Shown: positions 18,603 to 27,301 of the stretch, in pieces | Layout of the letters: every line of letters starts with the position of its first letter | Position numbering within the stretch: the stretch's first letter is position 1 | DNA from: Actinophytocola sp050699935 | Lineage (GTDB): Bacteria > Actinomycetota > Actinomycetes > Mycobacteriales > Pseudonocardiaceae | Length of the DNA: 64,000 bases | Direction: 5' to 3' | NCBI RefSeq assembly: GCF_050699935.1 | Contig: NZ_JBOHGB010000002.1 | Span: 1-64,000, forward strand | Notes under the pieces: generated by a model | The model's input: the letters and a program-made list of their open reading frames with translations, nothing else | What the model was told of the DNA's origin: nothing | The model's database searches: none | Made by a program: the position numbers and the translations under genes

Positions 18603-18801
18603 TCCCTGACCGTCACGGGTCGAGGCAGCTCACGACGGGCGGCCGCCGCGGATCGCCGCCGGCTCACCGGCACCCAACAGTCGAAACGGACCAACGATCG
18701 GGGTAGGGTTCGGCACCTTTTCACGATCGGTTCACGGTCCGCCGGCACCGTGTGCACCCGGCCGGACCATCCGGCCATCCACAGGCGAGGGGAGCACTTC
18801 G

Positions 18802-19308
18802 ATGACCACCATCCACGATGTCCGCCGGCTACTCGCGGCGACCATGCTGGCCGGGCTCGGCCTGACCATGGCCGCCTGCAACGACGGCAACGCCGCCCAG
18901 CCGCCGGCGACCGAGACCGTGACCGTCAACGCCGAGAGCGACTCCGGCGACTCCGCCACCTCGAGCGCCGAGCCCGCGGCGGACGACTCCGAGGCCAGCG
19001 GCCACATCGGCACCCAACTGCCCGACAACTGGCCGGACCAGGACTTCCCCCTCCCACCGGACGTGACCGTGCAGGTCAAGGCCGACACTCCCGACGAGAC
19101 CGCCATCGTCCTCGTCGGACAGTCGCCGGCGGACATCGCCGACTTCTACCGCTCCGCGCTGCCCGCCGCCGGGTACGAGATCACCAACGACCAGTCGGTC
19201 AACGCTCCCGGCCAGACGATCGTCGACCTCGACTTCACCGGCCAGGGGTACGACGGCGAGGTCGCGGTCGTGAGCAACCACGTCGTGATCAGCCTCGACG
19301 AACAGTGA
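18802..19308 (+). CDS. Putative secreted lipoprotein of unknown function
   Basis: A 168-residue protein with a lipoprotein signal (lipobox LTMAAC, Cys26), an acidic Ser/Ala/Asp-rich linker to about residue 70, and a compact C-terminal domain containing DIADFYRSALPAAGYEI. The FYRSALPAAGY part resembles a small alpha/beta motif found in several actinobacterial lipoproteins, but I cannot assign a function. ATG 18802 has GGGGAG eight bases upstream. It is likely a single-gene unit, followed by a hairpin at 19317-19355. Confidence 0.75.
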   Translation: MTTIHDVRRLLAATMLAGLGLTMAACNDGNAAQPPATETVTVNAESDSGDSATSSAEPAADDSEASGHIGTQLPDNWPDQDFPLPPDVTVQVKADTPDETAIVLVGQSPADIADFYRSALPAAGYEITNDQSVNAPGQTIVDLDFTGQGYDGEVAVVSNHVVISLDEQ

Positions 19309-19316
19309 CCACGGAC

Positions 19317-19355
19317 GAGGAGGGCGTTCACGATCATGATGTGGACACCCTCCTC
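19317..19355. terminator. Hairpin between convergent genes
   Basis: GAGGAGGGCGT pairs with ACACCCTCCTC, with one mismatch, across a 17-base loop; GACG/CGTC outside extends the stem with an offset. It lies between the plus-strand lipoprotein gene and the minus-strand ORF ending at 19354. No T-run follows on either side, as is common in high-GC actinobacteria, so it may act as a bidirectional terminator. Confidence 0.5.
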
Positions 19356-19677
19356 ACGTCGTCGTCGGGATCGTCGAGCTACAGCGGTAGCAGGTCCCTG
19401 ACGGGGTGGTGCCCCACTCGCCGCAGCCCGGCGACGCGATCTCCTCGTCCTGCTCTGCCGAGGTTCGCGGCTCCACGAGGTACCGGAACTTGGCGAGCGG
19501 CCGTGGTCCATGGTGATCACGATCCGCGACGGGCGGCGCCGGGGGAATGCGAAACTCGATCGTGACGACCGGATCGTCGGTGTCCGCCGCCGGCTCGTGG
19601 CCGGCGAGGGAGTGATCGCCTGGCCGGTCTCGATCTCCTTGCTGCGCTTGAGGTTCGCGATGTCCGGGCAACGTCAC
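19354..19677 (-). CDS. Hypothetical small protein with C-terminal Cys cluster
   Basis: A 107-residue frame starting at a GTG that overlaps the preceding gene's TGA as GTGA. The N-terminal third is polar and low-complexity. The middle has TIEFRIPPAPPVADRD, and the end carries CGEWGTTPSGTCYRC, which could be a small zinc-binding knuckle with one Cys short of four. No family is recognised. The coupled start and the hairpin just past its stop support a real gene, while its odd N-terminus leaves room for a chance ORF or a frameshift near 19612. Confidence 0.42.
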   Translation of the reverse strand: MTLPGHREPQAQQGDRDRPGDHSLAGHEPAADTDDPVVTIEFRIPPAPPVADRDHHGPRPLAKFRYLVEPRTSAEQDEEIASPGCGEWGTTPSGTCYRCSSTIPTTT

Positions 19678-20117
19678 AGGACGGGGGCCCAGCGCCCGTT
19701 CTCGCACACCACGGGCCCACCAAACCCGCCGTTGACGACCGCGAACGCCCCGTCCGGCGCGCACCGATTTCCGACCTGCACGAACGGGCCGTCATCGACG
19801 GGCTGGGTCGCTGTCGGGCGCGGGCTGGGCGTGGGCTTCGGCACGATCACCGCGGTCTGCTTGCCGACCGTGGGTGCCACGACGGTCGTGGTCGGCGATG
19901 GCGCGGGCGGCTCGGACTCCACCGACCCGCGCCCACCGGGGTCGGCGACCGGTGGCACCGCCGGAACGGTGACCTCCGCGTCGCCGTCGCCGTCGCCGCC
20001 ACTGTTGGCCGCCGCCACGAAGAAGGCGACCCCGATGCCAGACAGCACCACGACCGTGGCGAGCTTCGCCACGAACATGAACCTGTCGCGCTCACGACCG
20101 CGCGCCACTGTCCTCAA
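19674..20117 (-). CDS. Membrane-anchored protein with Pro/Thr-rich linker
   Basis: A protein of up to 147 residues. A basic N-terminus (RGRERDRF) precedes one hydrophobic helix, FVAKLATVVVLSGIGVAFFV, then a Gly/Asp-rich and Pro/Thr/Ser-rich stalk of about 60 residues and a small C-terminal domain with two cysteines (NRCAPDG and VVCENGRW). The topology suggests a cytoplasmic N-terminus and an exported small domain, probably with a disulfide. ATG 20076 is a possible shorter start. I do not recognise the family. The next ORF downstream is translationally coupled to it. Confidence 0.6.
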   Translation of the reverse strand: MRTVARGRERDRFMFVAKLATVVVLSGIGVAFFVAAANSGGDGDGDAEVTVPAVPPVADPGGRGSVESEPPAPSPTTTVVAPTVGKQTAVIVPKPTPSPRPTATQPVDDGPFVQVGNRCAPDGAFAVVNGGFGGPVVCENGRWAPVL

Positions 20118-20403
20118 CGTATCGAGCCCGTCATCCGGCGCGGAAACCTGAGCCGTGGCATGCCATCATCTCCGTTTGGTCGACGAGGACACATCTCACC
20201 GAAGACGGTACCCAACGTAACCGGAAGGTCAACCGTCGTCCTTCGGATCTCCAGTCACGCCCGCACGCGATCAACCCTCTGCGCGGCTCGCTTACATAAC
20301 TCTGATGTCGCGCTCATCCGCTGTTCATCGACGCCGCACAAGCTGTGCCCGTGTCACCCCCAACGGACCAGCGTGCGTCGTCGTCATCGCGGGCGCCGAA
20401 CGT

Positions 20404-21315
20404 ATGCGGAGCCCGAACCTGACCGGGTTCCTGCTGGGTGCGGCGTCTACCGCGCTGTTCATCGGTGCCCTTGCCACCCGCGAGGGTTTCGTTGTCGGCC
20501 TGGCCTTGCTCTTCGTGATCTTCGTCCCGTTGGAGAAGATCTTCGCGCTACGACCGCAGCAGGTGTTTCGTCGCGGGTGGCGCACCGACCTGGTGCATCT
20601 CGCGGTGAACTCACTGCTGGTGACCGCGTTGGTGTTCGCGCTGGTGGGCTTGGTAGGCGGTGTACTCAAGGCGGTCATGCCCGGGGCGGTCACCGCCGCG
20701 GTACAGGGGCAACCCGAGTGGGCGCAGATTGCGGAAGTGCTGGTGTTAGGGCACATCGGCGGCTATTGGGGGCATCGGCTGGCGCACCAGGTGCCTGTGT
20801 TGTGGCGGTTCCACAAGGTGCATCACAGTATTCGCGAGATGGACTGGCTGGCCGCGGGCCGCCTGCACCCGATCGACCAGGGGTTCATCAGGTCCTGCGC
20901 GGTACTTCCGGCCTTCGTGCTCGGATACGGCGAGGTGGGTTTGGGCGGCTATGTGCTGGTCACCACGCTGCATGCGATATTGCTGCATGCCAATGTACGT
21001 TTCACGTTCGGTCCGCTGCGGTGGATCATCGCCTCGCCTGAATATCACCATTGGCATCATGCCAACCACCCGGAACATTTTAACAAGAACTTCAGCGAAC
21101 TCCCGCTGCTCGACATGATTTTCGGAACGGCTCACCTGACGTGGCGCCAACATCCTCGCAGCTACGGTGTCGACGAGCAGCCGCCCACGGGCTACCTGCG
21201 CCAGCTCGTATGGCCGTTCCGCCGGGCGAACCCCAGCCGCCCCGCCGATCCCCGCTCGCCCGGTCCGGACGGCACCGCTCGTACGCCCCGGCTCGGCCCG
21301 CGGCCGGGACCGTGA
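20404..21315 (+). CDS. Fatty-acid hydroxylase/sterol-desaturase family membrane protein
   Basis: A 303-residue integral membrane protein with the three histidine boxes of the family: HRLAH, HKVHH and HHWHH, plus an extra HANH. These bind a di-iron centre for O2-dependent C-H hydroxylation or desaturation of lipids. About four hydrophobic segments precede and separate the boxes. ATG 20404 (MRSPNLTGFLLG) gives a normal N-terminus; the frame is open further upstream without a better start. The C-terminal 40 residues are Pro/Arg-rich. No lipid gene is adjacent, so the substrate is open. Confidence 0.85.
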   Translation: MRSPNLTGFLLGAASTALFIGALATREGFVVGLALLFVIFVPLEKIFALRPQQVFRRGWRTDLVHLAVNSLLVTALVFALVGLVGGVLKAVMPGAVTAAVQGQPEWAQIAEVLVLGHIGGYWGHRLAHQVPVLWRFHKVHHSIREMDWLAAGRLHPIDQGFIRSCAVLPAFVLGYGEVGLGGYVLVTTLHAILLHANVRFTFGPLRWIIASPEYHHWHHANHPEHFNKNFSELPLLDMIFGTAHLTWRQHPRSYGVDEQPPTGYLRQLVWPFRRANPSRPADPRSPGPDGTARTPRLGPRPGP

Positions 21316-21449
21316 GGGCCTGATGGCGCCAGGCCACCAGCCGTGACCTGGACGATTTACGCAGGCGTTCCTTGACCGCGGCGCCGCTCCTGACCACCAC
21401 CGGAGCTACGGGGGTGAGCATCCGGTTCACGCGGCGGATACTGGAGCCC

Positions 21450-21770
21450 GTGAACGACGAGCCGGAATCGGCCAACGACGGTCCCGCAACCTACGAGCCA
21501 TCCCAGGCCGTATGGGAACTGCGAGCCAGGGACCGGCCCGGCAAAGCGGCATGGCTCGGGCCCATCGCAACCGCCCTTGGACTGCTGAGCTGGCTGACCC
21601 CCATCGCCGGGCCGATCGTCGCCCTCACAGCATGCGGATGCGGCGTCATCTCAATCCTGACACGACGTCCATACCGCATCGACTGGACCGCCGTCGTCGG
21701 GATCTGCCTGGGCACAGGACAACTGTTCCTAGAACTGGTGCTACTCGCCACCAACGCCAGCGGCCTCTGA
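21450..21770 (+). CDS. Small membrane protein, DUF4190-like
   Basis: From GTG 21450 the protein has 106 residues: a polar N-terminus (NDEPESANDGPATYEPSQ) followed by two hydrophobic segments, IATALGLLSWLTPIAGPIVA and VVGICLGTGQLFLELVLLA. This resembles the two-helix proteins annotated as DUF4190. GTG 21414 or TTG 21372 would extend it; a short GGAG lies just before 21450. Function unknown, and no conserved neighbour helps. Confidence 0.55.
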   Translation: MNDEPESANDGPATYEPSQAVWELRARDRPGKAAWLGPIATALGLLSWLTPIAGPIVALTACGCGVISILTRRPYRIDWTAVVGICLGTGQLFLELVLLATNASGL

Positions 21771-21899
21771 ACCACGTATCCTCGGTCTGGCCACGACCCG
21801 GTCGAGTCACCCGGTGCGCACCAACTGGTCCAGGCTCAGCGCAGCTACGCCCCAGGCCGACCGATCAAGCTGGTCGATTAGGCCAGTACAGTCCGGGCG

Positions 21900-22872
21900 G
21901 TGGCTACTGAGGGAAGCACGAAGGCTGTCATCACCGCGATGTTCGCCAATCTGGGCATCGCGGTGACTAAGTTCGTCGCGTTCTTGTTGACCGCGTCGTC
22001 GTCGATGCTGGCCGAATCGGTCCATTCCCTCGCGGACACCAGCAACCAACTGCTGCTCCTGCTGGGCGGCCAACGCGCGAAGCGGACGGCGACGCCGGAG
22101 CACCCGTTCGGCTACGGGCGCGAGCGGTACGTCTACGCGTTCATCGTGTCGATCGTGCTGTTCAGCGTCGGTGGCCTGTTCGCGTTGTACGAGGCATGGC
22201 ACAAGTGGGGCGACCCCGCACCCGATCGACTCCTGGGCGTGGGTGCCGATCGTGGTCCTGCTGGTGGCCATGGGCATGGAGGGGTACGCGCTGCGCACCG
22301 CGGCCATCGAGTCCAACCGGCTTCGCGGCAGCCGCTCGTGGCTGCGGTTCATCCGCACCGCCAAGGCACCGGAGCTGCCGGTGATCCTCTTGGAAGACCT
22401 GGGCGCGCTGCTGGGCCTGACCTTCGCACTGTTCGGCGTGACGATGACGCTGGTCACCGGCCAGGGCCGGTGGGACGCCGCCGGTACCGCGATGATCGGC
22501 CTGCTGCTCGTGGTCATCGCCGCGATCCTCGCAATGGAGATGAAGTCGTTGCTCGTGGGTGAGAGCGCCAGCCGCGAGCACCAGCTCGCAATCGAGAAGG
22601 CGCTGCCCGGCGACGGGGTGGAGTCGATCCTCCACCTGCGCACACTGCACCTGGGGCCCGACGAGTTGCTGGTCGCCGCCGAAATCGCCATGACCCCGAC
22701 GCTGACGGCCGACGAGGTCGCACGGGCCATCGACGCCGCCGAGAGCAGAATCCGCTCCGCCGTGCCGATCGCCCGCGTCATCTACCTCGAACCAGATCTG
22801 CTCCGCCCCACCACACAACCAACCGACACCGCCACGACCGAGCGCGTCGGATCGCCTCCCGAGGTTGGCTGA
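21900..22872 (+). pseudogene. Frameshifted cation-diffusion-facilitator transporter
   Basis: The N-terminal part has the CDF pattern AESVHSLADTSNQLLLL and FGYGRERYVYAF. The rest lies one frame over and contains HPIDSWAWVPIVVLLVAMGM, then LLEDLGALLGLTFAL and the cytoplasmic domain with VESILHLRTLHLGPDELLV. Removing one C from the CCCC run at 22214-22217 restores a single frame of about 323 codons, the normal size of the family. These proteins export Zn, Fe or related ions with proton exchange. Either the gene is inactivated or the homopolymer was misread. Confidence 0.8.
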
Positions 22873-23069
22873 CCGGCACAGCCAGCGAAGCCCCACCCGC
22901 TCGGAACCAGGGGCACCAGTGCATATCCGGTTCAATCGCCTCGAGACCGGCTACGTATGCCGCAGCCGTCGCCCGTCGGGCTTCGGCCGTGCCCCAGGAA
23001 CTGGCCTGCGTGCGTGGCGGCGTGGTCGGGGTGCTGTTCGAGATGCCCTGCTCGTCGGCGCCGCAGCCC

Positions 23070-23350
23070 ATACGAGCCGTGGCCGGTCGGCTGGGCTTTC
23101 ATGATCTTCGGTGTTGCCGGTGGGCTGACCGTGGTGTGCGGTATCCGGCTGGTCGGCTCGGGGACACGTTGGCAGACCGGACGGGGCTGGGGTGAGGCCT
23201 TCCTCGGTGCGGCGTTCTTCGGCCTGGTCACCTCCCTGTCCGGCATGGTGATGACCGGTGCCAGCACGGCCACCGCGCAACCCGAGCTGGCCTACGGCAA
23301 CGCCGTGGGTGGGATCGCCGTGCGGACGCTGGCGGGCGGGTCAACCTTTG
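23070..23350 (+). pseudogene. Truncated cation exchanger-like membrane protein
   Basis: A hydrophobic fragment with WAFMIFGVAGGLTVVCGIRL, VTSLSGMVMTGASTATAQPE and LAYGNAVGGIAV. The last motif (pE.a.GNAvGG.a) resembles the alpha-repeat of sodium/proton or calcium/cation exchangers. The similarity stops at about 23345, where the 3' end of an ISL3-type transposase remnant begins on the other strand. The exchanger gene was therefore probably cut by the insertion. No convincing start codon is seen. Confidence 0.5.
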
Positions 23351-23354
23351 CTGG

Positions 23355-23945
23355 TCAGGCCGCGTGGAGGACGCGTTTGCGGAGCCGGTCGAGTTGGCGC
23401 GGCCGTACAGCTGTCGCTTGATCGTTTTGATGCGGTTGACGTTGCCTTCTACCGCGCCGGAGCTGTGCGGCAATGTGCGGTGACGTGGGTCGCGGTGGCG
23501 TCCAGGTGTGGGCAGGCGGTGCCAGGTAGTCGATCACTGTGCCCAGACTGCCCCGGTAGCCCTGCTCGCGATCTCCCGGAACAGCGTGCGCACGGTTTCC
23601 TTGGCCAGCCCGACTTCCCGCATGATCGGCTTGATGCCCTTGCCCCGCGCCTTCAATGCTTGAACCTGCTCGAACCGGGCCGTGGAACGGGCCCACCAGC
23701 CCGGAGTCGGCGCGGCGGGCGGCATGGACCGCGTCGGCCGCCGCGACCAGATCCGCAGGTGGCGCGACGGGCGGTATCTCCTGCCCGCACAGGCACCGAC
23801 GGTGAGCGGCGATGGTCTACTCGACCTGTTCGGCGAGGTTGTGCCACAGATGCCACCGGTCCGCGACCTGGTTCGCCTCCGGCGCACCCGCTCGCGCGAC
23901 CTCGGCGTACGCGCCGGCACGATCCCGGCGGCATGGCCGTAGAAC
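23355..23945 (-). mobile_element. ISL3-family transposase remnant
   Basis: Fragments in three minus-strand frames add up to a degraded ISL3-type transposase. In order they are NQVADRWHLWHNLAEQVE (the hallmark WHLWHNL segment), FEQVQALKARGKGIKPIMRE with GLAKETVR, and the C-terminal VEGNVNRIKTIKRQLYGRAN ending near 23355. Several frameshifts separate them and the N-terminal zinc-finger part is missing. The upstream border lies inside a TetR remnant and the downstream border next to an exchanger fragment. It cannot be active. Confidence 0.75.
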
Positions 23946-24182
23946 TCGAGGAAGAGCGGATCGAGCTGTGGGCCGTCGCTGAGCAGGCGCTCCACCGGTT
24001 GGCAGTCGCGCCCCGACACGGTGTCGAGGGCCGCTACCTGGTGCTCGAACAGCGCCAGGAACAACCCACCCTGGCCGGTGACGTTCGAGTAGACATCGCC
24101 TGGTTGCCGTGCCCGCTGCTGGCGCGATGTTCTCGATCTTCGCGCGGTCAAAACCGCGTGCGGCGAAGACCTCAGCGCCCAC
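23946..24182 (-). pseudogene. TetR-family regulator fragment interrupted by ISL3 remnant
   Basis: VFAARGFDRAKIENIAPAAG is a TetR helix-turn-helix N-terminus. After a shift of frame it continues as GLFLALFEHQVAALD and then QLDPLFLEFYGHA, typical of helices 4-6 of TetR proteins. The homology stops where the transposase fragment begins, so the insertion probably broke this regulator. No clear start codon is seen. The nearest intact neighbour is the epoxide hydrolase gene. Confidence 0.6.
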
Positions 24183-24284
24183 GCAACGGCCGTTCGCGCG
24201 TCTGCGTCTGCCGCTCGGCCCGCCGCGGCCGCCGAATAGTCCTGTGAGCGGCCGCGGCGGGATCGCCTGCTCGGCCTGATGTTG

Positions 24285-25436
24285 TCAGGGCCGCTGGAGT
24301 GAGCTGAAGAAGGCGGTCATGTCGGCGGCCAGGAGGTCGGGCTCTTCGAGTGGCATGAAGTGGCCGCCTCGGCCTGGCTCGCTCCAGGCTCGGATGTTCG
24401 TGCAGCAACGTTCCGTGATCTCGCGGGGGAAGCCGGCCATCACGGGTTCGGCGCTGAGCGTGAACGCCGCCGGCACGGTGATGTCCGGTCGAGCGGTGTT
24501 GTGGTCCATGTCGAAGTACTGTCGAAAGGACGAGCCGATGGACCCGGTCACCCAGTACAGAGTGATGGTGGTGAGCAGGGTGTCCCGGTCGAAGCGGCTG
24601 TCCAGGTGGCCGTGGCAGTCGCTCCAGTCCCGGAGCTTGTCGATGATCCATGCGGCGAGGCCGGCCGGCGAGTCGACCAGGGCGGCGGCGATGGTGTCGG
24701 GACGGGTGGCCATGATGGCGCTGTAGCCGCCATCGGTGCGGTCGTAGGCCTCCTCCGCGGCGAAGAACGTCTGTTCGGCGGGCGAGAGGGGCCGGTCGTC
24801 GAAGCTGGCCGGGAACGGTGGATGGATCGTGTGGATGCCGGCGACGTGGCCGGGGTAGAGCGCGCCCATCCAGCCGGTGGTCACCGCGCCGATGTCGCCG
24901 CCGAAGGCGCCGTAGCGCTGATGGCCGAGCACGTCGGTCATCAGCGTGTGCAGCGTTTCGGCGAGCACGGCTCGGGTGAGCGGCCGATCAGGCAGGTCAG
25001 AATAGAGAAAGCCCGGCAGTGACGGGACCACCACGTCGAACGCGTTGGCGGGATCGTGGCCGTAGCGGCCCGGGTTGGCCAGCCGGTCGGCCAACGGCAG
25101 CATCTCCACGAAGCTGCTGGGCCAACCGTGGCTCAGGATCAGCGGCAGAGGCGCCGGTGCCTCGGCCGGCCGGGTAGCGGGTATGCGCAGGAAGTGCACG
25201 ACCCGGCCCGCGATCACGGCCCGGTAGTGGGGCAGCGCGTTGAGCTCGGCTTCCCGCGCGCGCCAGTCGAAGCCGTCCGCCCAGTACGCCACCAGCTCAC
25301 GCAGGTAGTCGGGGTCGGCGCCGCCATGCCACGGCCGCGAACCGCTGCGCGCGGCGAAGCGGGACCCGCGAAGACGAGACCGCAGGTCATCGAGCATCGC
25401 ATCGGGTACGGCGATTCGGAACGAGGAGAACGTCAT
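24285..25436 (-). CDS. Epoxide hydrolase (alpha/beta hydrolase with EHN domain)
   Basis: A 383-residue protein. The N-terminal domain (SFRIAVPDAMLDDLRSRLRG) is the EHN region of microsomal-type epoxide hydrolases. The alpha/beta domain has the oxyanion motif HGWP at 103-106, the nucleophile Asp181 in GGDIGAVT, and the C-terminal His in GGHFMPLEEPDLL. It would open an epoxide to a diol through an alkyl-enzyme ester. ATG 25436 is preceded by GGAGG; the frame is open upstream but lacks homology. It appears to be a single gene. The substrate could be a xenobiotic or lipid epoxide. Confidence 0.9.
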   Translation of the reverse strand: MTFSSFRIAVPDAMLDDLRSRLRGSRFAARSGSRPWHGGADPDYLRELVAYWADGFDWRAREAELNALPHYRAVIAGRVVHFLRIPATRPAEAPAPLPLILSHGWPSSFVEMLPLADRLANPGRYGHDPANAFDVVVPSLPGFLYSDLPDRPLTRAVLAETLHTLMTDVLGHQRYGAFGGDIGAVTTGWMGALYPGHVAGIHTIHPPFPASFDDRPLSPAEQTFFAAEEAYDRTDGGYSAIMATRPDTIAAALVDSPAGLAAWIIDKLRDWSDCHGHLDSRFDRDTLLTTITLYWVTGSIGSSFRQYFDMDHNTARPDITVPAAFTLSAEPVMAGFPREITERCCTNIRAWSEPGRGGHFMPLEEPDLLAADMTAFFSSLQRP

Positions 25437-25665
25437 GAAACCCTCCGGACAGGAAGGGCGCTCCCCCGGTGACGTCAGCGGACACGGATGGCCGAGTGGA
25501 GCGCCCGGACGTAACGATTGCCGTTCATCGGGCTCACCTCCTCTCGACGCTGACCGCGACATGATACCGACGCGGACCGCACCGTGGGCGCCACGGCGTG
25601 AGCCTCGCCGGTCCACTGGACAGACCGCGACGGCCATCCGCCGGCCGAGCCGTCAGGTCGGATGC

Positions 25666-26711
25666 TCAGCCCACGTCGTAGAGTTCGTCGACGAGTCTTG
25701 GGCCGTCGTTGAAGACGGTGATGAGGGCGCCGCAGTGGCGTGGTGAGCCGGGACCAACGCGGTTGGTCCCGGGTCACCTGCCAGGTGCGCGGGGCGATTT
25801 GCCGCGCGGACCAGGCGTCCATCACCGTCGTGTCGTACCGGCGGTTGTTCGAGCTGACCCCACCGAAGAAGAAGTCGTCGCGGCGTCGCCAGTAAGCGCG
25901 GCGGATCGCGTCTTGCTCATCCATTCTCGTGTCGAAGGCTGCCCAGTCCTCTGCGGTCCGGGTTTCCTGGCCGGCTTCGCAGTGGTAGGTGGGGTGGATG
26001 CGGTCGAAGTACTCCCGGATGAACGCGATGACCTCGCCGGCCGTGCTGTCTGGTTCGGGTCCGGTGAGTTCGGGGGTGTCGTCCGGAGTGCACAGTCCCT
26101 CGGGTGGCCCTACCACCTCGGGGGTCGGCGATGTGCTCGGTCGCTACCACGGGCAGGCCCCGCACGCGGGCTGGCGCGGTGGCGCCGGCGGGACGGCCCG
26201 ACAGGGTCACGGTGCCGAAGGTAAACCACACCAGCAGTTGCCCGCTGGGGCCCCGATAGGCGCCTTGGGCGTCAGCGAGCAGGTTCGCCAGCGCGGCGTA
26301 TCGCCAAGCGGCCTGCTCATCAGCCGGGAACGTGCCGGTGGTCAGCTCGGACACGCGATGGGCCCAGCCGTAGTCCCGGACCAGTCGCGCGTGCCGGGTG
26401 AGTTCCTCGGCAAGGTGCGGATCGGCCCAGGCCCACTGCCACTTGCCGGTGCTACTGTCCAGCGAGCCGACCACCTGAACCGCGGCGGTGGCGGTGAACT
26501 CGGCGTTGGTGAACGTGATCGACTGCTTGGTCAGGTCGACGTTCCAGTCAGAGTCGTCCAAGCGCCAATGCTGACTGTGCACGGTCGTCTGCGCGCGCAG
26601 CCGGCCGGTGGCCCGGTCGGTGATCTCGGGCCAGGGAATCCCTGCCGCTGAAGGATCGCCCGACGCGGGTATGCCGGGCCTGCGTCGCAGCCAGTCGCGC
26701 CATCCCACCAC
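25666..26711 (-). pseudogene. Frameshifted conserved hypothetical protein
   Basis: The first frame (from ATG 26711, MVGWRDWLRRRPG) is coding-like through LADAQGAYRGPSGQLLVWFT and VVATEH, then becomes Arg-rich. The frame from about 26120 continues with GEVIAFIREYFDRIHPTYHC and DTTVMDAWSARQIAPRTWQV. A third frame gives ALITVFNDGPRLVDELYDVG and the stop at 25666. Two indels are needed to join them. The pattern resembles DUF6882-like proteins of actinobacteria, a name I give only tentatively. Function unknown. Confidence 0.6.
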
Positions 26712-26877
26712 CGTCGCTCCTTCAACCGCCTCCAGCCGTACAGCCTAGACACGGGAACCTCTGTACCGGAACGATGACGCCACGGCACGCGTCGAGGTGT
26801 GGCGTGCGAGCTCGTACCCCGCCCACAACGCGGCGCGACCTCGGCGTTCCTGGTGCAGATAACTGAACGGATCGGGT

Positions 26878-27165
26878 CGACACCTCGACGACGTGATCGG
26901 CGTCGTCACACTTCGCGACCTACTCGAGGACGACCGCACGCCGTCCGACGCCACCGCCCGGCAGTCGTTCTCCCCCGACTCGGTGCGGGTCTCCGACGCC
27001 CTGCGACGGTTCAAGGACGAGCGCGAGCAGTCCAGCCCTCGTCGCCAACGAGCATGGCGCATCGACGGCATCGTGACCATCGAGGATCTCCTCGAGGAGA
27101 TCGTGGGCGAGACAACCAAGATCCGGTCGCCCACGGCTCGTACGTTCTCGGCTGACCGGACGTAA
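26878..27165 (+). pseudogene. CBS-domain protein fragment (hemolysin C/CorC type)
   Basis: HLDDVIGVVTLRDLLEDD and RVSDALRRFKDEREQ followed by IDGIVTIEDLLEEIVGE are the two CBS motifs typical of CorC/hemolysin-C-like membrane proteins. The link between them, ALVANEHGA, is present but in another frame, so two compensating indels flank it (about 27030 and 27060). The membrane domain upstream and the transporter-associated domain downstream are absent. It is a decayed fragment. Confidence 0.6.
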
Positions 27166-27301
27166 CCGGCGGCCACCGCACAGTCAACGGCGGCACCGAA
27201 CAGGCCCAGATCGTTACGTTTGCCAACACGTAGGACCTCCTGCGGGCCGGCCGGGGGGCTACCGTGTCCGGGTTCGGTTCACCCTCCACAGAGGAGACAC
27301 G

